64,000 bases of DNA. It comes from Plut-88900 sp963668115. GTDB lineage: Bacteria > Chloroflexota > Dehalococcoidia > Plut-88900. Numbering within the stretch: the stretch's first letter is position 1; every line of letters begins with the position of its first letter. Shown one piece after another: positions 15,926-23,369 of the stretch. The notes under the pieces are model-generated. The model searched no databases and was not told where the DNA came from. It saw only the letters and a program-made list of their open reading frames with translations. Location of the stretch: positions 2,666,001 through 2,730,000 of the forward strand of contig OY764147.1 in NCBI GenBank assembly GCA_963668115.1. Direction: 5' to 3'. Both the position numbers and the translations under genes were made by a program.

Positions 15926-16729
15926 ATGATCATGCCCAACACCCTACGAGAAAAGCTCGCCGCCGGGAAACCCACCATCGGCACCCACTACCTCTCCCCC
16001 GACCCCGATATCCCCGAAATCATCGGCGACACCGGCCTCTTCGACTATGCCGAGTACTGCGCTGAGTACTCCACCTTCGACATGCGGCAGCTATATCACA
16101 TGGCCCGCGCCGGACAGGCCGGCAATCTGCCCCTCATGATCAAGCTGGACCAGGAAGCCCAGGGGTTCTGGGCCCAGGCCGCTTGGGGCGCCGGATTCAA
16201 GGCCATCCTCTTCACCGACATCCGGACCCCCGAGGACGTGGAGACGGTATGCCGGTTCATCAGGCCCGACACCCCCCGGGGCGGCGGCCTCATGGGCGTC
16301 AAGATTCGCCGGCCCGCCCTGTCGGGATTCCAGCCCGACGCCTACATGGACGAACTCGAATCGGTGGTAATAGCCATCATGATCGAAAAGAACGTTGCCG
16401 TCGAGAACATCGACGCCATACTGAGCAAGGCCGGGGAGCTGCGTGTCGACATGACCCAGTGGGGCCCCGCCGACTTCGGGTTCTCCCGCGCCCGGCCGGG
16501 GCTAATGTACACCGACGAAATCCGACCCTTCGAAGAGCTGGTGATAAGCAAGTCCATCGAGCACGGAGTCCCGCCCCGCATAGAGATCGCCGAGCCGGAA
16601 CAGGCCAAACGCTACATCCAGATGGGAGTCCGCCACTTCTGCATCGGCTGGGACAGGTTCATCTACCAGTCGGCCTTGGACCGCATCGGCAACGGCATCC
16701 GAAAGATAGTCCAAGAAGCCGAACTCTAA
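15926..16729 (+). CDS. HpcH/HpaI aldolase family protein
   Basis: A 267-residue TIM-barrel class II pyruvate aldolase, the family that cleaves 4-hydroxy-2-oxo acids to pyruvate and an aldehyde. Seen: IGTHYLSPDPDIPEIIGDTG at the start, MIKLDQEAQGFWAQAAWGAGFKAIL (shown by its conserved Q and G positions), FTDIRTPEDVETV with the barrel-strand acid, and VRHFCIGWDRFIY near the C-terminus. Several catalytic-site residues are in unusual surroundings (the normal R-x5-RYPP loop is replaced by a shorter IRRPALSG), so specificity may differ. AGGAG lies 8 bases before the ATG; a second ATG two codons in is possible. Confidence 0.78.
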   Translation: MIMPNTLREKLAAGKPTIGTHYLSPDPDIPEIIGDTGLFDYAEYCAEYSTFDMRQLYHMARAGQAGNLPLMIKLDQEAQGFWAQAAWGAGFKAILFTDIRTPEDVETVCRFIRPDTPRGGGLMGVKIRRPALSGFQPDAYMDELESVVIAIMIEKNVAVENIDAILSKAGELRVDMTQWGPADFGFSRARPGLMYTDEIRPFEELVISKSIEHGVPPRIEIAEPEQAKRYIQMGVRHFCIGWDRFIYQSALDRIGNGIRKIVQEAEL

Positions 16730-16772
16730 CCCCAAAAGAAATCCAACCCGCAATCCCCCCCATCTCCGAGGG

Positions 16773-16868
16773 GAGCCTGTCCACCTATGGCGGATCATTC
16801 CCGCCCCTTCCCCCTCCGTCATCCTCGCCCTTTATACCGTCATTCCCGAGTAGTCGGGAATCCATCCC
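16773..16868 (+). repeat. Composite direct repeat, left copy, bracketing the HEPN-like gene
   Basis: Starts with GAGCCTGTCC and CCTATGGCGGATCATTCCCG, then a 32-base spacer, then CGTCATTCCCGAG with the palindrome ATTCCCGA-GTAG-TCGGGAAT at 16842-16861. The same composite recurs at 17312. Confidence 0.8.
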
Positions 16869-16894
16869 GCGGGGCGGGGGGCGACCTCCCGTGC

Positions 16895-16900
16895 TATAAT
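16895..16900 (+). promoter_or_regulatory. -10 box (TATAAT) of the HEPN-like gene
   Basis: Perfect TATAAT, 9 bases before the ATG at 16910; implies a leaderless or near-leaderless mRNA. Confidence 0.55.
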
Positions 16901-16909
16901 CCCTCAACC

Positions 16910-17296
16910 ATGACCACCACCTCAGCCGACCCCACCCCCATCTTCGCCGACGCCCACCGCATGCACGCCTCCGCCCTTCAACGCATGGCCGCCGGCGACA
17001 TCCGTGACGCCGCTGAGAAAGCGTGGTGCTCAACCGTGCGCGCCACTGAGGCCCTCGTCCTTGCCCGCACCGGCCAGCAGCCGGAAACCTCCACCCTCGC
17101 CGGACGCCGCCTCCAGACCCTCTCCATGAATGACCAATCACTGCGGGACCTTCGCACCCGCTACTACGACCGCCAGTCCATACTCCACGGCGAATGCTTC
17201 TACCACGAATACTGCCCGCCCGTCGTGATCGAACGCCTCATTCACGAAACCGCCGACTTCATCCAGAACGCCCACACCCTATCCTCCCCCTCTTAA
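16910..17296 (+). CDS. Small HEPN-like helical protein (PaREP1/HEPN superfamily)
   Basis: A 128-residue all-helical protein. Seen: a HEPN-type first half (ASALQRMAAGDIRDAAEKAW, a pattern common to PaREP1/HEPN proteins) and, in the second half, DRQSILHGE with an R-x4-H arrangement (R88, H93), the catalytic signature of HEPN ribonucleases. No nucleotidyltransferase partner is adjacent, which would be the usual toxin-antitoxin mate. The ATG at 16910 is preferred over an upstream ATG because a TATAAT box lies 9 bases before it. The gene is flanked on both sides by the same composite repeat. Function not established. Confidence 0.6.
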   Translation: MTTTSADPTPIFADAHRMHASALQRMAAGDIRDAAEKAWCSTVRATEALVLARTGQQPETSTLAGRRLQTLSMNDQSLRDLRTRYYDRQSILHGECFYHEYCPPVVIERLIHETADFIQNAHTLSSPS

Positions 17297-17311
17297 CCCC
17301 ACCCCCTAAGG

Positions 17312-17385
17312 GAGCCTGTCCGCCTATGGCGGATCATTCCCGCCTCTTTTAACCCGTCATTCCCGAGTAGTCGGGAATCCATCCC
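17312..17385 (+). repeat. Composite direct repeat, right copy, bracketing the HEPN-like gene
   Basis: Same two blocks as at 16773-16868, with the middle spacer shortened to about 10 bases. The palindrome ATTCCCGA-GTAG-TCGGGAAT is identical. Confidence 0.8.
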
Positions 17386-17453
17386 TCCGAAACAATCGCC
17401 TGCATCCTAGCAATCCACGTCCGTTCCCTCCCCTTCTCCCCAGTACTGAACTA

Positions 17454-17490
17454 GAGGCCCAAGTGCGTGCTCTGCACGCACTTGGGTCTC
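17454..17490. other. Long perfect hairpin in gene-free region
   Basis: 17-bp stem (17454-17470 / 17474-17490; one G-T pair) with a TCT loop. No T tract follows, so an intrinsic terminator is possible but not clear. A second foldback (14-bp stem, 17501-17514 / 17522-17535, CCCCCTCTCCCTTA and its complement) follows ten bases later and resembles common dispersed GGGAGAGGG repeats. Confidence 0.6.
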
Positions 17491-17594
17491 TGTTCATCTT
17501 CCCCCTCTCCCTTATAGGCCCTAAGGGAGAGGGGGCCAGGGGGTGAGGGTTCCCCAGGGAATCGGGGGGAATTCCCCCCAACCCGTACATTTGC

Positions 17595-17623
17595 TTGACA
17601 CACCTGAGCAAAGGCGTTATCAT
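17595..17623 (+). promoter_or_regulatory. Consensus promoter in gene-free region
   Basis: TTGACA (17595-17600), exactly 17 bases, TATCAT (17618-17623). It is one of the best sigma70 matches in the window, yet no convincing protein gene follows. The first transcribed bases would include the palindrome GTTCGCGAAC at 17631-17640. Confidence 0.68.
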
Positions 17624-17629
17624 ACTCTC

Positions 17630-18120
17630 CGTTCGCGAACACTAATTCACTAACACAAGGAGGTACCAAAAACCCAGGGAAGCCCACCCGACCCCACCCG
17701 GGTCCCGTGCCCCTTCCCTACCCAGGCGATTGGAAGACGCTCTGGATTCCAACGTTCCCGTCCGGCCTCCCCCTCTCGTGCATGAGAGTCGAGGCCTTGG
17801 CCTACCCCTCCTATTAGCGAGGGCCGGGCTGGCCCCCCTGCGAGTCCTTCCGACGTCGTTTGAGGCGGGCCGAGCGTCACAAGGCGCTCTGGCGGCAGGG
17901 CATGACAATGCCGTTTAGTCGGCGGCCCAATGCTGCCGCTCCCTCAGGGAGCTTGGCCCCGGCCGGTTGAACTCAACCGCATATGGGGCTTGCGGCCCGT
18001 ACCTGGTGTACGAGGAAGCACGGCGATTGCTCGCGGCCTGTGTGGCCTAGAAGCTCGTACTTGGTGCGTGAGGCGCAGCAAATTGCTGGCGGCAGGTGTC
18101 CCCCGACCCCAGGACACCTA
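17630..18120 (+). ncRNA. Candidate structured non-coding RNA, unidentified
   Basis: About 490 bases without a credible ORF, transcribed from the promoter at 17595. Foldbacks seen include GATTGGAA / TTCC-type pairing near 17728-17755, GTACGAG / CTCGTAC (18008-18014 / 18054-18060), CAGCAA / TTGCTG (18076-18081 / 18083-18088) and GGTGTCC / GGACACC (18095-18101 / 18112-18118) at the 3' end. A 58-base imperfect duplication begins at GTACCTGGTG (17999) and GTACTTGGTG (18057). An AAGGAGGT at about 17659 is not followed by a plausible start. It does not match the conserved cores of RNase P RNA, tmRNA, 6S or SRP RNA as I know them. A decayed gene is the main alternative. Confidence 0.35.
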
Positions 18121-18240
18121 ACAAGCTGCATGGATAGGAACAGGGGCAACGTCCAACCAGCGTCTTCCATCGCCTACCCAAAACCCGACAGACAAAATGC
18201 AAACCCAAACCCCACAACCAAATAACCCGGCCCCTTCCTC

Positions 18241-18282
18241 TTCCTCCCCCGTAGGGGTGTCCCTCATGGGCGCCCTTCCCAG
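18241..18282 (-). repeat. Dispersed GC-rich repeat (family with copies at 54429 and 63958)
   Basis: Read on the minus strand, GGGCGCCCATGAGGGA then CCCCTACGGGGG. It matches the block at 54429-54470 closely and the one at 63958-64000 loosely. Confidence 0.6.
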
Positions 18283-18346
18283 TGTGGGGTGGGGCGTGGC
18301 CCCGTCCCCCGCACGAACTCCCAGTGCCGGAGAAAAAACGGTTTTT

Positions 18347-18527
18347 CCCCTTAAACAATCAAAGCCGTGCCTGAAATTGCAAAACAATCAAAAACCCACC
18401 CCTCCCGGACACCGCGAGAAACTTTTTCCCACCCTTCAGGCACAATTCAATCAAAACAGCTACGAATTCAATCAACGTTCAATCAAGATCAATCAATCTT
18501 CAATCAACATCAATCACCCTTCAATCA
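18347..18527 (-). repeat. Dispersed iteron-like repeat, copy 1 (longest)
   Basis: Contains the shared core at 18446-18486 (TTCAATCA blocks about 11 bases apart around AGCTACGAATTCAATC) followed by further TTCAATCA/ATCAATCA blocks to 18527. The outer part (CCCCTTAAACAATCAAAG, GCAAAACAATCAAAAACCCA) is shared with copy 4 at 63481-63630. It fills the gap just past the end of the CoA-transferase gene. Confidence 0.85.
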
Positions 18528-18557
18528 TCGCCCACCCCGCTCCCACGTCCGCCATCG

Positions 18558-19787
18558 CTAATACACCACCCCACCCCCCGCCAACCCCTCAACCTCCCCC
18601 CGGCTCAACCCCAGCAGCTCCTCCAGCACGTACCCGTTGTGCTCCCCCATCTTCGGCCCGGGCCGGGTCATCGACAGCGGCGTCCCCGACATCTTCCAGG
18701 GCTGCGCCGGCATCTTCGCCCGACCCTGCACCGGGTGCTCGTCCCACGTGAAGAACCCCCGCGCCGCCAGGTGTTCATCGTGGTACAGGTCGGCATTGGT
18801 GAACGTGGCCGCCGCCCCCACCCCCGACCCCTGCAACACCCTCATTACCTCCGCCTTGTCCTGTCCCCGCGTCCACCCCTCCACAATCTCGTCCAGCGCA
18901 TCTTCATTCTCCTTCCTCGCCGACACCGTAGCAAACCTCGAGTCTTGAACCAACCACTCCATCCCAACCGCCGAGCAAAACCTGCCCCATTCCTCCTCGC
19001 TCCCGACTGCTATGCTCACCCACTCGTCATCGCCGGCGCACGCGTACACCCCGTGGGGCGCCATGCTCGGGTGACGGTTTCCCATCCTTTTCGCCTCCCG
19101 ACCGTTCATCGCGTAGTCCATCAGCTTCTCCGGCTGGAACCCGATGGCCGTCTCCTCCTCCGACAGGTCGATGTGCTGCCCTTTGCCCGTCTTCAACCTG
19201 TAATGCAGCGCCGCCAGCACCGCCGACGCCCCCGCCACCCCTCCCGAGGGGTCCGGCATCTCCACCCAGTCCGACACCGGCTCCGACTCCGGGTACCCCA
19301 CGGTGCTCATCAGCCCCGAGATATTGGACACGTGCATCCCGTAGGTCACCCACCGGGACCTTGGCCCATACGCCCCAAACCCCGACAGCGACGCCATGAT
19401 CACCTGCGGATTCACTGCTGCTAGCTCCTTGTATCCCAGCCCGAGTCTGTCCGCCACCCCCGCCCGGAAGTTCTCCACTACTATGTCGCTGATTCCGACG
19501 AGTTTCTTAGCCAGTTCTACACCTTCTCGCTCGCGTAAGTTCAGGGTGACGCTCAGGCTGTTCCGGTGCATCTGCGCGAACCACATCGCCCTGTCGGGGC
19601 TTTCGACGCCGTCCTTGAATGGAGGATAGTACCGCCCCAAGTCCAGCTTGGATTCGCTTTCGATCTTGATGACCTCGGCACCCATGAATGCCAGCAGTGA
19701 CACGCAGTGAGGCCCCGCCCATGACGCGGTGAAGTCCGCCACCCGCACCCCGACCAGCGCTCCCTTCACCCCTGTCAGCCGTTTCAA
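18558..19787 (-). CDS. CaiB/BaiF family (family III) CoA-transferase
   Basis: A 409-residue family III CoA-transferase, which moves CoA between carboxylic acids. Seen: GVRVADFTASWAGP at the N-terminus, LLAFMGAEVIKIESE, VVENFRAGVADRLGLGY, IMASLSGFGAYGP and a C-terminal GEHNGYVLEELLGL. The aspartate that forms the acyl-anhydride in formyl-CoA transferase would fall in the segment after GPRSRW, which here reads VTYGMHVSNISGL: glycine instead of aspartate. Many divergent family members have this change, so activity may differ (isomerase-like or regulatory). The start is TTG at 19787, or a GTG six codons on. It lies 4 bases after the previous CoA-transferase stop. Confidence 0.83.
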   Translation of the reverse strand: MKRLTGVKGALVGVRVADFTASWAGPHCVSLLAFMGAEVIKIESESKLDLGRYYPPFKDGVESPDRAMWFAQMHRNSLSVTLNLREREGVELAKKLVGISDIVVENFRAGVADRLGLGYKELAAVNPQVIMASLSGFGAYGPRSRWVTYGMHVSNISGLMSTVGYPESEPVSDWVEMPDPSGGVAGASAVLAALHYRLKTGKGQHIDLSEEETAIGFQPEKLMDYAMNGREAKRMGNRHPSMAPHGVYACAGDDEWVSIAVGSEEEWGRFCSAVGMEWLVQDSRFATVSARKENEDALDEIVEGWTRGQDKAEVMRVLQGSGVGAAATFTNADLYHDEHLAARGFFTWDEHPVQGRAKMPAQPWKMSGTPLSMTRPGPKMGEHNGYVLEELLGLSRGEVEGLAGGGVVY

Positions 19788-19791
19788 AGTC

Positions 19792-21009
19792 TTAAATCGT
19801 CCCTTCCCGCCTGAGCCGCTCCAGATCCCCCTCCGAGAGTCCCAGCCATTCGCCGTATACCTCGTCGTTGTGTTGCCCCAACAACGGCGCCGGCGCCCGA
19901 GTCCAACTCTCAGTTTCCGAAAACCTGAACGGCGCTGACGGATACTTCAACATACCCCCTTCCGGGTGCGCCACGTCCTCGAAGAACCCGCGCTCCTCCA
20001 GGTGCTTGTCCCTATGCAGCTTTTCCGCGGTTACTCCCACGGGGCTGGCCGGTATCCTGTGCTCGATAGCCTTCTCCACCACCCAGTCGACACTCTTGCC
20101 CTCCAGCCACTCCATCATGAAGGCGTTGATGATGTCGTAGTTCAGGCGTCGGCCCTCGACCGTATCGGCCCACTCTTCTCGACTCCATTCAGGCTCTCCC
20201 AGCATCTTCACCAGCCCTTCCCACTGGTGATGTTCGATGGCGCTGATTAGCACGTACCCATCCCGGCACGGCAGTACCCCCGAGGGCACCGACGCCGGGA
20301 TCGCCACATCCTTCCCATGTATTCGACCTGTTCCGTTGTAGACGGGAAAGGCCCCGTCCAGGATAAAGGCCATCGCCTCCTGCTCGGACACATCGATGTG
20401 CTGGCCCCCGCCGCCCATGTCCCTGAAGTAAAGAGCCCCTAGTGTGGCCGTCAGTGCGTTGTAAGCCGCCTGGAAGCTCGAAAGATACCCAGGCCCCGAC
20501 ACCAGCCGACCCGGAACCCCATCAGCGCCCCGTTCCTTCCACAGGTAACCCCATCCCCCCGCATGCCATCGGTTCAGGTCGTGGGTTACGAAGTCCTTGT
20601 AAGGCCCGTCCTGCCCGAAAGGGGTTATGGAGACCATGATCAGGCCCGGATTCTCTTCCCTTAGCGACTCGTACCCCAGCCCCAATCTCTCCATCCGACC
20701 CGCCGGCCCGTTCTCCACCACTACATCCGACTCCCCCGCCATCTTCCTGAACATCCGGGCCCCCTCTGCCGTTGTCATGTCCAGAGTGATGCCCTTCTTG
20801 TCCAGGTTCATCGCCAGGAAGAGGCCGCTTTTTTCGGGATGGGGCTCGTCATTGGGGAAGGGCCCGTTGGCCCGTGCCCCGTCGCCCTCCGGCCGCTCCA
20901 CCTTGATCACCTCCGCCCCGAGAGCCGCCATCAGCCGCGCACAATACGGCGCCGACACCATCTCTCCCAGCTCTACCACCCTTATCCCGTCAAGAGTTCT
21001 GTCTTTCAT
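19792..21009 (-). CDS. CaiB/BaiF family (family III) CoA-transferase
   Basis: A second, divergent 405-residue family III CoA-transferase, immediately upstream of the other. Seen: IRVVELGEMVSAPYCARLMAALGAEVIKVE spread over the N-terminal Rossmann half (quoted in part: VVELGEMVSAPYC), VVENGPAGRMERLGLGY, MVSITPFGQDGPYKDFVTHD with an aspartate in the catalytic place, and the closing LGQHNDEVYGEWLGLSE. The two genes could form a heteromeric enzyme, as is known for BbsEF of toluene degradation; this is inference from adjacency and from one partner lacking the catalytic Asp. Confidence 0.87.
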   Translation of the reverse strand: MKDRTLDGIRVVELGEMVSAPYCARLMAALGAEVIKVERPEGDGARANGPFPNDEPHPEKSGLFLAMNLDKKGITLDMTTAEGARMFRKMAGESDVVVENGPAGRMERLGLGYESLREENPGLIMVSITPFGQDGPYKDFVTHDLNRWHAGGWGYLWKERGADGVPGRLVSGPGYLSSFQAAYNALTATLGALYFRDMGGGGQHIDVSEQEAMAFILDGAFPVYNGTGRIHGKDVAIPASVPSGVLPCRDGYVLISAIEHHQWEGLVKMLGEPEWSREEWADTVEGRRLNYDIINAFMMEWLEGKSVDWVVEKAIEHRIPASPVGVTAEKLHRDKHLEERGFFEDVAHPEGGMLKYPSAPFRFSETESWTRAPAPLLGQHNDEVYGEWLGLSEGDLERLRREGTI

Positions 21010-21068
21010 AGACGCGTCAGTATCGAATTATCGTGTTATCAGGCAAACGGGCTTTGGAGGGAGTCGGC

Positions 21069-22352
21069 CTAAGGGTATATGCCCCTTGTGTTGTGTGCCG
21101 CCGACACCCGGCTCACCCCCTGGATGTAGGCTCCCATCCTCATGCTCACCTTGTTCTCTTCCGCTGTCGCCAGCACCGACTCAAAACTGTATTTCATGAT
21201 CGAGTCCAGCCGCTTTTCCACCTCCTGCTCTTCCCAGAAGTAGAACTGCAGGTCCTGTACCCATTCGAAGTAAGAGACGATGACGCCGCCGGCGTTGGCG
21301 AGAATGTCCGGTACGATGAACACGCCCTTGTCCACCAGGATCTTGTCCGCCTCCGTGGATGTGGGCCCATTCGCTCCTTCGACGATGATCCTGGCCTTCA
21401 CCTTCGAGGCGTTGGCCTCGGTTATCTGACCTTCCATGGCCGCAAGCATCAGTATGTCGCAGGGGAGTTCTAGGAGTTCAGCGTTCGTTATCCGGTCCCC
21501 GTGCCCCGAGTCCCGAAGATTGGGGGTATGCACCTTGTCGTCAACCATCGCCCCCACGTCCAGCCCCGAGTCGTTGTACACCCCACCCGACGCATCGCTT
21601 ATCGCCACTATCTTGCACCCCTGCTCCTGCAGCATCCTCGCCGCCACCGAGCCCACGTTCCCGAACCCCTGCACCACCACCCTTGCCCCTTCCAGCGGTA
21701 TGGAGAGGTGCCTTGCCGTCTCCTTCGCCATGTTCATGCAACCCCGTCCCGTGGACTCCACCCTGCCCCGCGTCCCCCCCACGCTGAACGGCTTCCCCGT
21801 CACCACCCCCGGCACCGAGTAGCCCCGGTGCATGCTGTAGGTGTCCATTATCCAGGCCATGATCTGGGCGTTCGTGTTCATGTCGGGAGCGGGAATGTCG
21901 CCTTCCGGGCTGATGATTATCGATATCTCCGTGGCGTACCGTCTGCTCAGACCCTCCAGCTCCCGCATGGAGAGCAGTTTCGGATCACAGGCCACGGCGC
22001 CCTTGGCCCCTCCGAATGGGATGTCCACCACCGCGCATTTCCAGGTCATCCACATGGCCAGGGCGCGGACCTCGTCAAGGCTAACGTCGGGGTGGTAGCG
22101 GATGCCGCCCTTGGCCGGGCCCCGGGACATGCTGTGCTGCACCCGATACCCTGTGAATACGTGGATGCTCCCGTCGTCCATGCTCACCGGGAAGTGGACT
22201 ATCAATTCTCTTTTCGGATGCCTGAGAATCTGCCGGATGTCTTCGTCCAGGCCTAGGAAATCGGCTGCCGTCTCGAACTGCTCCAGCGCCGTCGCGAGTG
22301 CGCTTCCCTCTTCCGGCTTTGAGGTCTTGTCTACCATTGCCCCCGTAGTCAC
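21069..22352 (-). CDS. gdhA: Glutamate dehydrogenase (Glu/Leu/Phe/Val family)
   Basis: A 427-residue hexameric glutamate dehydrogenase interconverting 2-oxoglutarate, ammonia and glutamate. Seen: substrate lysines in SRGPAKGGIRYHP (K81) and MTWKCAVV (K105), PFGGAKGAV, PAPDMNTNAQIMAWIMDTYS, and the dinucleotide fold VVQGFGNVGSVAARM. The start GTG at 22352 has AAAGGAG 6-7 bases upstream; an internal ATG five codons in is the alternative. A TATACT box lies farther upstream on the minus strand. It shares its promoter region with the divergent membrane protein. Confidence 0.93.
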   Translation of the reverse strand: MTTGAMVDKTSKPEEGSALATALEQFETAADFLGLDEDIRQILRHPKRELIVHFPVSMDDGSIHVFTGYRVQHSMSRGPAKGGIRYHPDVSLDEVRALAMWMTWKCAVVDIPFGGAKGAVACDPKLLSMRELEGLSRRYATEISIIISPEGDIPAPDMNTNAQIMAWIMDTYSMHRGYSVPGVVTGKPFSVGGTRGRVESTGRGCMNMAKETARHLSIPLEGARVVVQGFGNVGSVAARMLQEQGCKIVAISDASGGVYNDSGLDVGAMVDDKVHTPNLRDSGHGDRITNAELLELPCDILMLAAMEGQITEANASKVKARIIVEGANGPTSTEADKILVDKGVFIVPDILANAGGVIVSYFEWVQDLQFYFWEEQEVEKRLDSIMKYSFESVLATAEENKVSMRMGAYIQGVSRVSAAHNTRGIYP

Positions 22353-22469
22353 CCCGAGCTCCTTTCATGAGACCTTGGCCCCTTGCCAAAACCGGCGCGA
22401 GTATACAGGAAAACGTGGCTGAATCCCCTGCTAAGGGACTCGGTACTGTCAGCTTGTACCCGAAAAGCG

Positions 22470-22475
22470 TATAAT
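22470..22475 (+). promoter_or_regulatory. -10 box (TATAAT) of membrane-protein gene
   Basis: Perfect TATAAT ending 6 bases before the ATG at 22482; predicts a leaderless mRNA. Confidence 0.6.
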
Positions 22476-22481
22476 CCGCCC

Positions 22482-23369
22482 ATGTTCGCAACCATCGGCC
22501 GGAGCTGGCAGCTCTACAAGGTCTGCTGGAGAGTCCTCCTCCACGACAAGGAGCTCCTCGTCTTCCCCCTGGTCTCGACCATCGCCCTCGTCATCACCGC
22601 CGCGATGATCTTCGGCTCCGGCATGGTCTTCCGTGCCGCCGACTCCGTAGAAGGTGAGCTCGCCCTCGGCCCCGCCGACTTCCTGCTCATGGGCATCTTC
22701 TACTTCGTTAACTACTTCATCATCATCTACTTCAACGCCGCCCTCATCGGCGCAGCCCGCATCCGCCTCCGCGGCGGTGACCCGACCCTCCGGGATGGCT
22801 TCCGCGCCGCCAACTCTAACCTCATGGGCATCCTGGGCTGGGCCTTAATCTCCGCCATCGTGTCCCTTATCTTCTACGCCTTGGAAAAGGCGGCACGCAA
22901 CCGGGGCGGTGTTGGGGCCTTCGCTTTCCTCATCGTCACCTGGCTGTTGCGGGGGGCATGGTCGGTCTTCACCTACCTCGTGATTCCCGTCTTGGTAGTC
23001 GAGGGTGTCGGCCCGATAGAGGCCATCAAGCGGTCGGCTTCCCTGTTGCGCAGGACCTGGGGAGAGCAGTTGGTCAGCAGGTTCGGCTTCGACCTCATGG
23101 TCATTATCGTAGCCATACCCATCGTCCTCGTCTGCGTGGTTATAGCCTTTATAATCCCCGCTCCCGCAGGCATCGTCATAGCGGTGGCCTTGGGGGTGGT
23201 GGGACTCGGCGCACTCATACTGGTCACCGCGGCGCTGAAGGCCATCTACGTAGCCGCCCTCTACGAATACGCCACCGACGGCGTACTCCCTGACTCCTTC
23301 CCCCGAGAGGTAGTCGCCGACAGCTGGGGCCCCAAAGATGGGCCCCAGTTCAGGACCTACAGGCCCTAG
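22482..23369 (+). CDS. Polytopic membrane protein (DUF6159-like)
   Basis: A 295-residue integral membrane protein with about six hydrophobic segments: around residues 27-47, 65-88, 110-130, 140-165, 200-225 and 228-255. The N-terminal SWQLYKVCWRVLLHDKELLVFPL and the conserved cytoplasmic SASLLRRTWGEQL are features of DUF6159 proteins, whose function is unknown. No transport or enzyme motif is seen. The start at 22482 is fixed by a TATAAT box 6 bases before it. The stop shares a CTAG tetranucleotide with the stop of the convergent hydantoinase-like gene. Confidence 0.75.
   Translation: MFATIGRSWQLYKVCWRVLLHDKELLVFPLVSTIALVITAAMIFGSGMVFRAADSVEGELALGPADFLLMGIFYFVNYFIIIYFNAALIGAARIRLRGGDPTLRDGFRAANSNLMGILGWALISAIVSLIFYALEKAARNRGGVGAFAFLIVTWLLRGAWSVFTYLVIPVLVVEGVGPIEAIKRSASLLRRTWGEQLVSRFGFDLMVIIVAIPIVLVCVVIAFIIPAPAGIVIAVALGVVGLGALILVTAALKAIYVAALYEYATDGVLPDSFPREVVADSWGPKDGPQFRTYRP

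Noticed and set aside
17642..17908. Short minus-strand frames in the gene-free region as proteins
   Set aside because: Low-complexity Gly/Arg composition, no ribosome-binding site, no homology pattern, and opposite to the strong promoter.
17595..18120. RNase P RNA, tmRNA, SRP or 6S RNA
   Set aside because: None of their conserved core sequences could be found on either strand, so only an unidentified RNA is proposed.
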